Below the pieces are notes generated by a model. That model saw only the letters and a list, made by a program, of their open reading frames with translations, ran no database searches and was not told the DNA's origin. A DNA stretch of 64,000 bases, taken from Nitzschia sp. DOCU1 (lineage: Eukaryota > Bacillariophyta > Bacillariophyceae > Bacillariales > Bacillariaceae). Each line of letters starts with the position of its first letter. Position 1 is the first letter of the stretch. Location: positions 2,534,549 to 2,598,548 of the forward strand of contig OX595990.1 of the NCBI GenBank assembly GCA_951394045.1, given 5' to 3'. The position numbers were made by a program, and so were the translations under genes. Below, piece after piece: positions 18,402 to 28,444 of the stretch.

Positions 18402-20561
18402 ATGGTCCGTTTTGCTGAAGCCGCTGCCTCGCTAGCCGAGGCACCCACCACTTACCATTCCCTCTACGAGAACGTCGACTGGCGTCATGCTCGTTTTGGG
18501 GAGCAAGCCGAAGTGTACAAGTTGTTCGCTACTGCGGACGAGACCACTTGGAAAACCGGCGCCGCCTTGTACGATGAAGTCAAGCGAACTTGGGACGAGA
18601 TGCCCCACGTGTACGTTTCCGTCTCGAAGGACACCGCACCGGTCGTGTTCTATCACCGTGCCATGGTCTTTCCCCAAGCACTCGGGAATCCCAACGCACG
18701 CGAATGGCATGACAAGGTCGTCATGTTCAAGATGGATGTCGTTGGCGCACAAGTCCCCCAAGCCGTGTACTTGCCAGCTAAGATCTTCGATGTTCTCCCT
18801 GGCGACGTCAAGGTCCACCCGTGGGCGAACTACGTGTTGCATTACACCAGCAACGATGGCGCGGATGACCCGTTGGAAAGTGTCCCCAACGACGCACCTG
18901 TCGGTGTCTTCGACACTGTGAGGGTCCGTCACGGAATGTACCTACCCCCACAAGTCGCGGCGCTCCTCTGCCGCGCCGACGTCAAGGTGGGACAGCTGAT
19001 TGTCAAGCTCGAGGCTTATCTCCAAACCTTGAGTGAAGCACAGCGCGAAGACTTCGAGCCTATCAAGAACTGGCTACGGGTGGTTGGAACCGCCGGCGGC
19101 CGAGTCAGGGTAGAACGCTCCACGCTACCTGCGCCGGTTAACATGGACGCTGAACTCATGAATCGGTTGGTTGTTGTCGTGAAGTCGGACCTGCCCGCAT
19201 GGAATCAACCCCCGGTCGCGCCTGCGCCCAGTACTGGAGAGCGTGGCCCCGCCGCTGGGAATGACACCAGCCTCGAGATGATGCGTATCTGGGCCGAGAT
19301 CATGGCCGCACAGCAACCTCAAGGACGCACCGAAGAAAGCGACAGTTCCAAGAAACCCAGCTCCAAGTGGAAGCTTACCCACGAGACACTCTTGCGTTTG
19401 ACTCGCTGTGATACTGAGGAGCAACTACCGAGCCTCTACGGGGCGATGGCGAACGCCGGCAAGAGCGAGAAGCTAGCCGTTCTCCAAGCGCTCTTCGACA
19501 CCACTGCCAACGAACTCCACTACGAGACACCGCTGGCAACTACCGAGATTTGGGGCACACTGGAGCGCCTCGAGTTTCGTGCCCCCACGGACTACGTGCC
19601 CGAGCGGGGTATCAATCCCTTCCTCGTCCTCGCCGGTGACGAACGTGGAACCCAAGCTCGCCGTTTGTTGGAAGAGCAACAGATGTTGCTCGAAGGCGGC
19701 GCCAACGCTGCCCAGCTCAGCGACGTAAGGGAGCTACAGAGGGCCAAGACTATCCTCTTCCCCACTAGCGAGAGAGCCGCACGCAAGACACTCGAAGCCT
19801 TCGCCGTTCTTCTAGCTGTGGTGGCGGGGAGAAATTCCGCCATCTTCCAAACCTTCAATCGCGAGATTGTGGAGGGATGGAGAGGCGTGGAAAATCGTCT
19901 AGGAGACCTGGATGGGGATCATGGCGGTAAGGGCTTGATTTATGTCAAGTACCTCTGCGCCATCCGCAGCGAACTCCAAGATTACTGGGAGCGCTGTGTT
20001 TCAACCCCTAGAGGCCACGTCGATGTCCCAAGGTTCTTCGACCTTCAGAGCAACATACGACGCCTGGCATGGACGCCTCCTACGTTGCCGCTTGCCTACC
20101 GTCCAGCCGGCTCTGGCCTGGCCCAAGGCCCAGGAACCCCGGCCCCGGGCCGCGCGGGGGGAACGCGCTCCAATCCCGTATCGGTGGCCACCTCGCCGGC
20201 CAACAGTGTTATCTCGATCCCCCCTTCGCCTAATACTCAGACTGAGGCGAAGAACACCGCCGTCGACCCCGAAGTAAAGGCACTCGGCGATACTTTTGGC
20301 ACCATTAAGAAGTTTCTCCGAGCCATCGCCCCGGCGGGCGCAGCCGAGGCGGAGCCACCTCGATTGTCCAATGGCAAGGTCGCTTGTCTCTCGTGGCACG
20401 TAAGGGGACAGTGTTTCACTGGCTGCGGACGTGCGGCAAGCCACACACCCCTCACAGCGGGAGACAAGGCCACACTCAAGGGCTGGATCGAAGCCGGCCT
20501 GGCTACTCGCGCCGCGAGGGAAGAAAGTAGAGGAACGGCCACTACTGGAGCTAGTGCGTGA
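18402..20561 (+). CDS. Gag-like ORF1 of the YR retrotransposon
   Basis: 719 residues from ATG 18402 (the frame is open from the preceding LTR, but that part is Gypsy-derived) to TGA 20559-20561. It has no recognised capsid fold. The C-terminal quarter has a proline/alanine-rich stretch, then a cysteine-histidine cluster: CLSWHVRGQCFTGCGRAASH, four Cys or His ligand pairs of a kind seen in gag-like proteins of algal retroelements. After the TGA the frame remains open for 49 codons and runs into the RT, so the arrangement copies the Gag-TGA-Pol layout of the nested Gypsy. Predicted role: RNA binding and particle formation. Confidence 0.75.
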   Translation: MVRFAEAAASLAEAPTTYHSLYENVDWRHARFGEQAEVYKLFATADETTWKTGAALYDEVKRTWDEMPHVYVSVSKDTAPVVFYHRAMVFPQALGNPNAREWHDKVVMFKMDVVGAQVPQAVYLPAKIFDVLPGDVKVHPWANYVLHYTSNDGADDPLESVPNDAPVGVFDTVRVRHGMYLPPQVAALLCRADVKVGQLIVKLEAYLQTLSEAQREDFEPIKNWLRVVGTAGGRVRVERSTLPAPVNMDAELMNRLVVVVKSDLPAWNQPPVAPAPSTGERGPAAGNDTSLEMMRIWAEIMAAQQPQGRTEESDSSKKPSSKWKLTHETLLRLTRCDTEEQLPSLYGAMANAGKSEKLAVLQALFDTTANELHYETPLATTEIWGTLERLEFRAPTDYVPERGINPFLVLAGDERGTQARRLLEEQQMLLEGGANAAQLSDVRELQRAKTILFPTSERAARKTLEAFAVLLAVVAGRNSAIFQTFNREIVEGWRGVENRLGDLDGDHGGKGLIYVKYLCAIRSELQDYWERCVSTPRGHVDVPRFFDLQSNIRRLAWTPPTLPLAYRPAGSGLAQGPGTPAPGRAGGTRSNPVSVATSPANSVISIPPSPNTQTEAKNTAVDPEVKALGDTFGTIKKFLRAIAPAGAAEAEPPRLSNGKVACLSWHVRGQCFTGCGRAASHTPLTAGDKATLKGWIEAGLATRAAREESRGTATTGASA

Positions 20562-23237
20562 GAAGGCGGTCGAACGGTAGCACCTACGCTGGTAGGTACC
20601 GCCGCTTGCAGACCGCCCAATCAACATACACGCACTAACTCCACGAACACAGCTATCATTAGTAGCTATGTAAATGAACTAGGTGAGTATGTTGATCGGG
20701 CTACTCTATTGTATACCGAACATGGCTGGCATCGGGCATGCAACGAAATGCGCGGCCGGTCGGACATTCAAAGTACGGTCAAGACGCTCCCCCATCTGGC
20801 AGCTCCGCTGCTCGAAAGAATCCGACGAAACGGCGTACCCGTCACAGTACAGACGGCGCCGTGGAGTCTCGACACACTGGACTCCCGCTTACTACGGGGG
20901 CCACATCGGTCCGCACTAGATCACACCGACTTCTTACGGGAGGAATTCACAGACTTCTGCAAAAAAGGTTTCTGGATGATTCTACCGTACAGGTTGGTCA
21001 AGAACGAACCGGGTCTACGGTTATCACCGCTTGGAGTCGTACCGCAACGAGAGCGGAGACCCCGCATCATAGTAGACTACAGTTACTACGGTCTCAACGA
21101 CGAGACCCTTAAGCAGTCACCACAAGAGGCGATGCAATTTGGAAAGGCACAAGAGCGACTGACCGATCACGTCGCGTTCGCTGACCCCGCCTTCGGCCCC
21201 GTGTTTGGCTACAAGATTGACATATCGGACGGTTTCTACCGTATACCGGTGGCTAACACGGGCTCTATCAAGTTGGGAGTGTTATTGCCCCCCGGCGTAA
21301 TTGGAGATGAGCCGATGGTCGCGTTTCCCCTAACACTACCAATGGGATGGACCGAATCACCGCCTTGGTTCAGCTCTTTCACAGAAACAGCCTGCGATCT
21401 GGCAAATTCCGAATTACGAAACGGGAAACGCTACCCGCCACACCCATTGGAGTATCAAGCTGGAAAGGAGGACTTCCAAGCGAACGACGAGCTCGGTGAG
21501 GACGATTACCCGCAACGAAAGGTCTCCAGGTCGCACCGACCTCTTCTTCGATGGAGGCCGCTAGCTACAGTGGATGTTTTTGTGGACGACTTTTGCGGTG
21601 TAGGCCAGGACCACCCGAGCAACCCGATCCAAAATCAACGTCGTACGGTGCTACATTGCATCGATAAATTATTTAGGCCGAATGACGATCGGGACCCACC
21701 CTTTCGAAAGGAGCCGATCTCCCAGAGCAAGCTAGACAAGGGAGACGCGGCGACGCAAACAAAGAAGCGATTTTTGGGGTGGGATTTTGGAACAAAGTCC
21801 AAGACACTACAAAAGGCCAAGCACCGACGAGAAAAGGCACTAGCCGCCATAGACGAAGCCATCCATTCCAAGCGAGTTAGCCACAAGAAATGGGACAGCC
21901 TCACTGGCCAACTCCAGAGCTTGGTCCCAGGTATGCCCGGAGCGATCGGACAATTTTCGCTCCTAAGAGCAGCGTGACACAACGGCGACGACGCCCGAGT
22001 CCGAGTGACGGAACCGGTGAAGGAACAACTCCGAACCTTTCGAGACCTTCTCGTCGATCCTGAGCCCACGTTACTCGAAGAATTAGTCCCTGGAGTACCA
22101 AAAGACATCGGCGCCAGCGACGCCGCCAAGACAGGTATGGGAGGCGTATGGTTCACCGCCGACGGGAAGGCCCTCTTGTGGAGACAACCTTTTCCAATCG
22201 CGGTTCAGAAACGTTTGGTATCTAGCAAAAACCCCCGAGGTACAATATCGATATCTGACCTGGAAACTGCCGCCACAATCGCGCACCAAGCCGTTCGTGC
22301 ACAAGAAAGCGAGATCTATGGCGAAACGCTGCACAGCTTGGCAGACAACACTAATGCGGTTGTCTGGAGAGTAAAAGGCTCAACCACGACTACAAAACCA
22401 GCCGCCTATTTGTTACGGCAAGCTGCTCTCCTAACTAGACAGCACCGAGCCGTCTTCACGTGGAACCACATCGCTGGCGACGATAATCGCATGGCCGACG
22501 ATGCTAGCCGCCTATGGGAGTACGGTGACGACGCACTACTAACCTATTTTAATTCTACCTACCCACAGGCGACCTCCTGGAAACTTTGCCCGGTCCCGAA
22601 AGAATGGAACTCGAGGCTGATATCCGCCTTGTTGCAGAAGAGGTACAACGAGGCGTCACTACTCGACGTTCCCAGGCGCAGCGGACCCACTGGGAACAAT
22701 GGACAGAATTTTGCGACCGGCACGGCCTCGACCACATGCTGGCCAACAGAAACGATCCGGTCCCAATTCTCCAAATCTTCATGCGCTGCTTCCGAGACGG
22801 TAGAACAGCACCCTCTGGGCAGCCGGTCCGCGCTCGAACAGCGGAAGATGCCCTACGCCAGGTGGCACAGACGATGGCCACACTGGGGTCCCCGGACCCA
22901 AGAAAGAACACCGCGGGCCGCATCAACCACAGAATCACCCAACAACTCGCCTCCTGGAAAAAATTGGACCCACCATCGCGAAGAAAAAAGCCAGTTCCAA
23001 GAGTCGTCCTTGACGACCTCACAGACGCCGCATGGGCCTCACAACGACTGCACCACCAAGTGGGCTCCGACCTTCTATGGATCGGCATCCACTGGCTGCT
23101 TCGGCCCAGCGAGTACCTCCGTACGACCCACAAGGACCAACGACCCTTTCGCCTCCGCGACGTCGCATTCAAAATTCCAGGCGGGAGAACGAAGCCTGCA
23201 ACCACCATCCCGCTGGACGAACTCCCACAGGCCGTAA
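20562..23237 (+). pseudogene. Reverse transcriptase-RNase H of the YR retrotransposon, one internal TGA
   Basis: Same frame as ORF1. RT is clear: PRIIVDYSYYGLN, DISDGFYRIPV, LPMGWTESP and the catalytic VDVFVDDFCG near 21570. A TGA at 21975-21977 falls just after the RT thumb (FSLLRAA), and the frame continues into an RNase H with acidic residues in GASDAAKTGMGG, SDLETAA, LADNTNAVVW and MADDASR. The functional part ends at about 22600; the frame then stays open to 23237 only as a shadow of the recombinase gene, which overlaps it in another frame. This RT class lacks a protease and DDE integrase around it. Calls of 'pseudogene' rest on the internal TGA alone. Confidence 0.8.
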
Positions 23238-23671
23238 AGGCCAACCTTCACTTCGAACTCCAAAAGAATGGAGTAATGGGAGAGGACATCTGGGCGTCCA
23301 CAACAACTGACCCCAAACGTTGCCCAGTCCAAGCCCTGATCCGAAGAGTGCAACATTTGAGATCCAAAAATGCGGATGCCGACACCCCGTTGCATCGTTT
23401 CTTTGACCCCTCGGGCCGGGCCCGCTCGATCACCGACGCACAAATGACCGCCCTGCTCCGCATTTACGCGCAGGCCCGCAACCTCGACGTGGACGTCTCC
23501 ATTGGCGCCATCCGCGCTACTGCCGCCACCGCCCTACTAAACGCTCAAGTCGACGTCACCTTGATCAAACTAGTAGGTCGCTGGCGCTCTGACGAAGTCA
23601 TGCGCTACTTCCACACTCAAGCGGACACATCGGATCCACTTGCCCCTGCAATTCACGCACACCTCCACTAA
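22604..23671 (+). CDS. Tyrosine recombinase of the YR retrotransposon
   Basis: 355 residues from ATG 22604, the first ATG of the frame, which is displaced from the RT-RNase H frame and overlaps its end. The N-terminal half is a helical core-binding domain (TRRSQAQRTHWEQWTEFC). The catalytic half has box I arginine in LRPSEYLR, box II arginine in IRATAATALL, GRWRSDEVMRY and the presumed nucleophile tyrosine before FHTQ. The histidine expected three residues before the box II arginine is a glycine (GAIR). The enzyme would insert the circular cDNA by strand exchange, the defining feature of DIRS, Ngaro and PAT elements. The ORF is intact, unlike the upstream Pol. Confidence 0.85.
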   Translation: MELEADIRLVAEEVQRGVTTRRSQAQRTHWEQWTEFCDRHGLDHMLANRNDPVPILQIFMRCFRDGRTAPSGQPVRARTAEDALRQVAQTMATLGSPDPRKNTAGRINHRITQQLASWKKLDPPSRRKKPVPRVVLDDLTDAAWASQRLHHQVGSDLLWIGIHWLLRPSEYLRTTHKDQRPFRLRDVAFKIPGGRTKPATTIPLDELPQAVKANLHFELQKNGVMGEDIWASTTTDPKRCPVQALIRRVQHLRSKNADADTPLHRFFDPSGRARSITDAQMTALLRIYAQARNLDVDVSIGAIRATAATALLNAQVDVTLIKLVGRWRSDEVMRYFHTQADTSDPLAPAIHAHLH

Positions 23672-23838
23672 CCCCAACCACCGCCCTGCCTATGGCCTTG
23701 ATGGAGAAATATTTACTCGGAGGGGTCGAACCGCGCGCGGAAACCCACTTCTAGTAAACACGTCAATTGCCAACAGACAGACAATAGACTCGTAGCGGTC
23801 CCTAGAGCGAGCTGCCGGAAGAAATGGAGGCGGCTCGC
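23672..23838. other. 3' end of the YR retrotransposon
   Basis: 167 bp between the recombinase stop and the point where STT3-1 promoter sequence resumes (CCATCTTTGG at 23839). The segment CCCACTTCTAGTAAACACG at about 23744-23762 loosely matches CTCACTACTAGTAACCGCG near the left end at about 12487, possibly remnants of the direct repeats that flank this class. Confidence 0.5.
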
Positions 23839-24054
23839 CCATCTTTGGAAGTGTTGCTGTGCAATCTTGCTTTTTGCCCAAGCTTTAATTTCACTTATTA
23901 CTGGTCCCAGTCGGCTTCGCCAATCTGGATTCATTCAAATCGGATCACATCACAGACAGCAACAAGTCGACGCTGCTGCATTTGAGCGGGTTAACTATCA
24001 ACGAGTGAATCCAAATCTTTGAGTCTCTGAGCCTCACATTTTGGATTCTCACAA
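23839..24054 (+). promoter_or_regulatory. STT3-1 proximal promoter, right half
   Basis: Aligns with 28226-28444 before STT3-2, including TACTGGTCCCAGTCGGCTTCGCCAA-type blocks and ATCACATCACAGACAGCAAC, with scattered substitutions and small indels. Only about 215 bp of original upstream DNA remains attached to STT3-1. Confidence 0.7.
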
Positions 24055-26922
24055 ATGCCAAAGACGGACACTTCCCTCGTTGGAGGCACGTTGTACATGC
24101 TCTTGTCAGCGTTGTACATTGTGGGGTGTTTCCATCTACTCTATCAAGCTTGTCTAGCGGCGTACGAGATTCGTCTTTACGCCATTAACGAGTATGGTCG
24201 GGTCATTCACGAGTTTGACCCCTACTTTAACTACCGCGCGGCCGAGTACCTCTGGCAGCATGGGTGGCGCAAGTTCTTTACGTGGTTTGATTACATGTCG
24301 TGGTATCCCCTGGGACGACCCGTGGGTACCACTATCTATCCTGGCATGCAGTTCACCAGTGTCTGGATTAAAATGTTTATTCTTCCTGACTGGTCGATCA
24401 ATGACATTTGCTGCTTTGTCCCGGCCTGGTTTGGTGTCTTGGCGACTTTGGCCACGGCTGCCTTGTGCTACACGTGCGTCCGGTCCGTGGCTCATACTTC
24501 GAGTAGCAAAAATGTTCTGACAGATGTACCAGTGGTATCTTCCATTACCAAGCTCGTCATTGTTCCGATCATTGGCCTCATTCGAGGACTGTTGAAGAAG
24601 TTCACTGGTTCGACGTGGGGCATTGCCACTCTGAAGAACCCACCAGCATTGGAGTCGGCCGTATTTACTGCCTTTATCATGAGTATCGTCCCAGCTCACT
24701 TGCTTAGAAGTGTGGGGGGAGGATATGACAATGAGAGTGTCGCTACCTTTGCCATGGAAATGACATTCTGGACGTGGACATTGACTCTGTCGGCTAGCTC
24801 GTTGATGCAAGCCAGTATGTTAGGTGTGGTTTGCGGGGTTTGTTACTTTTATATGGTGGCCGCATGGGGTGGGTATGTCTTTGTGCTCAACTTGATTGGT
24901 GTCCATACCGTCGCTGTATTTTTGCTACAAAAGTTGCCATGGGATCATTTGTATCGTTCCTACACCTCTTTCTATGTGGTGGGCACCTTTCTGGCCATGC
25001 AAGTTCCTGTCGTGAATTGGACACCGTTGAAATCCTTGGAGCAACTGGGTCCCTTTTTCGTCTTTGCGGGCTTTCAAGTAGTGCAGGTAATGCGCATTCT
25101 GGAAGTCAGGTACAAGAAAGTGAACAAGTGGACGATCCGGGGAGGAGTCGTGTTGGCGGGTCTCACCGTGGCCATGCCGGTTCTGTACGTCTTGTACACG
25201 TCTGGTTATTTTGGACCGATTTCGTCCCGCGTTCGAGGTCTCTTTGTCAAACATACCAAGACGGGTAATCCCCTGGTGGACTCGGTGGCAGAGCATCAGG
25301 CGGCTTCGCCACAAGCCTACTATCAATACCTGCATGATGCCAGCAAGATTGCCCCCTTTGGATTTGTGATTGTCGCCTTGGTGGCATGTACAGCGGCGAG
25401 CAGTTTCTTGCTCGTGTACGCTGTCACGGCGTATTTCTTCAGTCACAAAATGGTGCGCCTGATTTTGTTGACAGCTCCCATTGCCAGTATCTGTGGTGGA
25501 ATTGCTTTGGGATATGCATGGGCGTGGGCAGCGGGTGCCATTTTCGGTGACGCGCGGCCTAACCTGGACTTATTCCTCGAGGACGATGTTGAAGAGGAGG
25601 CTTCAGAACCCACTCCAAGCAAGAAGGCAAAGAAGAAAGGAAAGAAGGAAACCAATGAAACACAGACAGATGGAGCGAATGGTAAAGACGCCGCCGCTAC
25701 CAAGAACCAAGACACGGGGGATGCAATTTGGGTCCGTATCGTTCGACTGGCTGTCGCATATTTGGCAATTCAGGAAGCCATGCCGCATGCCAAAGAATTC
25801 AAAGCAACGGCCGAAGAAATGGCTCATTCCATTTCGCATCCTACGATTATGATGAAACGCATAAACAGAAAGACGGGTCAGACCGCGATCCTCGACGACT
25901 ATCGCGAAGCCTACTGGTGGCTGCGAGATAATACCGCAGAGGATGCTCGAATCATGGCATGGTGGGACTATGGATATCAGATTACTGGTATCGCTAACCG
26001 TACTACTATTGCCGATGGAAATACTTGGAACCACGAGCATATTGCCTTGTTGGGAAGGACCTTGACGAGCCCCGAGAAGGAAGCTCACCGAATTGCTAGG
26101 CACCTAGCAGATTACGTCTTGATCTGGGCTGGCGGTGGTGGTGATGATCTTGCCAAGAGTCCGCATTTGCGTCGTATCGCCAATTCAGTGTACCAAGGTC
26201 TGTGTAAGGAGCCGACTTGTCGAGGATTTGGAATGATGGTACGTTTGAAACCGATTGTGCGTCGGGAGGTTTGTTATGATCCGATCCGTGCCTAACGCTG
26301 CTGAACTGCTGTTGCACTGCAGGGCGGAGGACAGCCCACCAAATCATTGGGCGACAGCATGCTGTACAAACTACACAGCAATGGCATTGTTCCTGGAGTA
26401 GAGGTTGACCGTAATCGGTATGTTGTTCCTCGTTGGTTGAGATTTGTTTGAATTTCATCCCGACGCCTTCTCACAGTGCATCTTTTCTCCGCATATAGCT
26501 TTCGCGAGGTATACCGTAGCCACCATGGCAAAGTGCGAATTTACAAGATTATGAGTGTTTCTAAGGAGTCAAAGGAGTGGGTACTGAACAACCGAAAGTG
26601 TGATGCCCCAGGGTCATGGTATTGTCCAGGCCATTACCCGCCTGCGCTCGAGCAGATTTTGGAGGAGAAGAGGGACTTTGCGCAACTGGAAGATTTCAAC
26701 CGAAAGGAAGTAGACAAAGATTCGCAAAAGAAATACCAGGAGCAATACTTTGAAAACTTGAAGTGAGTACCCTGGTTTCTTGCTCTTATGGCGTAACCTT
26801 TGTATAACGTGATGTATCTCACTCGTCGTTGCTGCCATAACAGTAAAAAAGGAGGTTCGCCTGATGACGACGATGATGGTAATCCATCCAGTGTTGATGA
26901 TAAGGACATTGACATTCCATAG
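24055..26922 (+). CDS. STT3: STT3 oligosaccharyltransferase catalytic subunit, copy 1, C-terminally truncated
   Basis: Exons 24055-26238, 26323-26417, 26499-26762 and 26844-26922 give 873 residues. STT3 transfers the lipid-linked glycan to Asn-X-Ser/Thr in the ER lumen. Seen: DPYFNYRA, GGYDNESVA, SVAEHQ, about a dozen membrane helices, a lysine-rich cytosolic loop (KKAKKKGKK), DDYREAYWWLRDN, WWDYG at 636-640 and DDLAKSPH. The last exon encodes a run of Asp and stops after DIDIP, whereas copies 2 and 3 continue for about 80 residues with an ankyrin-like tail. Nearly identical to copy 2 except for a cluster of about ten changes at residues 571-612. Its promoter is separated from upstream DNA by 11 kb of transposons. 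The core is intact, so it may still be functional. Confidence 0.92.
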
Positions 26923-28026
26923 GAGTGAGTGCGCTCAAAATGTTCCGCAATTCCCCAACGACCTTTATCGGATTTTTCCGCCCAAAACTGTGGATTTAGG
27001 GAGTCGGCAGTGACCACTTTGGCCATTGCGGACTTTTCAGTCCGCACTCCTGTCGACCCCCTCGACTCTGAGATATGAATCCATAGACTCCTTGTTTTCT
27101 TTCCGTATGACGCTACGACAGCTCTTCGTCGTCAAAATAGAGGCAATCGTTTCGGGGTGTCATCCTTTCAAACCCAAACGACACCTGCCGTGGCGAAGTT
27201 TGAAGCATTTGACAACAATTCAAAACTTTGAATTGACAGATTGTCCCGTTTGAATCCGCCGACAATCCGCCAACGTTTCCTTCTTCTGATTATTGCATTT
27301 CAGCGACCATGGATCGGGACCGCTGCGCTCAGCAGGTTGCAAGGGCGGCTGTCTTGTTGACTGAATTATCAGCCGCGGCGGCTAAAATTCTATTGCTGGA
27401 TGATGATGATGATGATTCTCCACCCAAAAGAAGTCCCAGATTCCTTAAACGTTTGCATTTTGAAGGGTTCATCCAAATCTACAAAGACACCCCCTTCTTC
27501 CATCGGCATGTATGCGCATGTCTACTGATTATTTCTGTACTTTCACTGTGTTGCTCAATCTTACCAGCAAGCACGATTTAATTTTGAATTCGATTACACA
27601 CTTCGCTACTTAGAGTTATGACTACATTACTAAACTCTCTCCATCCATCACTGCTTCCGACATTATCGCACCGCACATGATCGCTCATTGCTTTATTCAA
27701 GTCTTCCAAGATGAAGACTTTTCTTATCGCTTGTCTCCTTGTAATTGCTTGGATAATTAGCTTCATGTCAAGCTAGTTAGCTTCCATTCCAAGATTCCAA
27801 ATAGTGAATCCAGCCCTTGCCACTCCAAATGTTAGTAATCCGAAATTGATAGTCGGCGACTCCGAGAGCAGACGACCTAAACAGACTGTCGACACGATGG
27901 ATACATACATACATACTTACATACATAAATAGAACCATATTCGACTACATCGAATAGTCTCGATTAGATTGATTGACTTTTGCGGCCACTTGTTTTTCCG
28001 GCCTTCGCTATTCGATGAAACGGCCG
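26923..28026. other. Unique spacer between tandem STT3 copies
   Basis: About 1.1 kb without a convincing gene. It replaces the 3' end of STT3 copy 1. A 20-bp hairpin (TGCGGACT-TTTC-AGTCCGCA) lies at 27027-27046 and a CATA repeat at about 27901-27930. The ORF at 27309-27581 is listed separately. Confidence 0.5.
27309..27581 (+). CDS. Small ORF, possible fragment
   Basis: 90 codons from an ATG in good context (ACCATGG). It reads an alanine/leucine-rich start, six aspartates, then RSPRFLKRLHFEGFIQIYKD and a hydrophobic end with three clustered cysteines. The middle is loosely like the N-termini of Harbinger-type transposase genes, but no catalytic part follows. It lies in the spacer at the duplication junction, so it could be a relic carried in with the break. 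I do not recognise it and it may be chance. Confidence 0.2.
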   Translation: MDRDRCAQQVARAAVLLTELSAAAAKILLLDDDDDDSPPKRSPRFLKRLHFEGFIQIYKDTPFFHRHVCACLLIISVLSLCCSILPASTI

Positions 28027-28444
28027 TGACGTCAGAAAATAAAATTTTCCTTCCGTCCGTCCATACCTGGTACGTCCCCTCCGTCCGTCCGTCCGTCGTC
28101 CAGGTAAAGTACTGAGAAAGTGTTTTTAACTTTGCCCGTCGAAGGAAGGACTGGTCATTGCCCTTACCAGGTATCATGTTGTTCATGTGCACCTCGATCG
28201 ATTGGCAGCAACGGCGTCCTCCATCACCATCTTTGGAAGTCTTGTGCAATCCTTTGCCAAGCTTTTATTTCACTTATACGATACTGGTCCCAGTCGGCTT
28301 CGCCAATCTTGATTCATTCAAATCGGATCACATCACAGACAGCAACAAGTCGACCCTGTTGCACTTTAACGGGTTAACTATCGTGTGACAACGAGTGAAT
28401 CCAAATCTTTGAGTCTCTGAGCCTCACATTTTGGATTCTCACAA
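28027..28444 (+). promoter_or_regulatory. Upstream region of STT3-2, uninterrupted
   Basis: Holds the unbroken version of the DNA that is split in front of STT3-1: blocks at 28028-28222 match 12323-12484 and 28226-28444 match 23839-24054. It therefore records the empty insertion site. A CCGT repeat lies at about 28079-28097. Confidence 0.7.

Larger units (their letters stand above)
12485..23838 (+). mobile_element. Tyrosine-recombinase (DIRS-like) retrotransposon interrupted by a nested Gypsy element
   Basis: Limits come from comparing the split STT3-1 upstream DNA with the intact copy before STT3-2, and are good to roughly 15 bp. Without the Gypsy insert the element is about 5.7 kb. It carries, in order on the plus strand, a gag-like ORF, reverse transcriptase, RNase H and a tyrosine recombinase, and no DDE integrase or protease is visible. 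That set defines the YR retrotransposons, which integrate through a recombined circle rather than by DDE chemistry. Consistent with this, no target-site duplication is evident. The gag/RT junction and the RT/RNase H part each hold one in-frame TGA, so the copy may be inactive. Confidence 0.8.

Noticed and set aside
18432..18932. 166-codon antisense frame in the YR element ORF1
   Set aside because: Lies wholly within the sense ORF1, with a low-complexity histidine-rich product; shadow frame.
20001..20627. 208-codon antisense frame rich in Arg, Gly and Ser
   Set aside because: GC-rich shadow of the proline/alanine stretch in ORF1.
26239..26843. Premature stops near the 3' ends of STT3-1 and STT3-2 suggesting broken genes
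   Set aside because: Three consistent GT-AG introns at identical places in both copies restore the reading frame.
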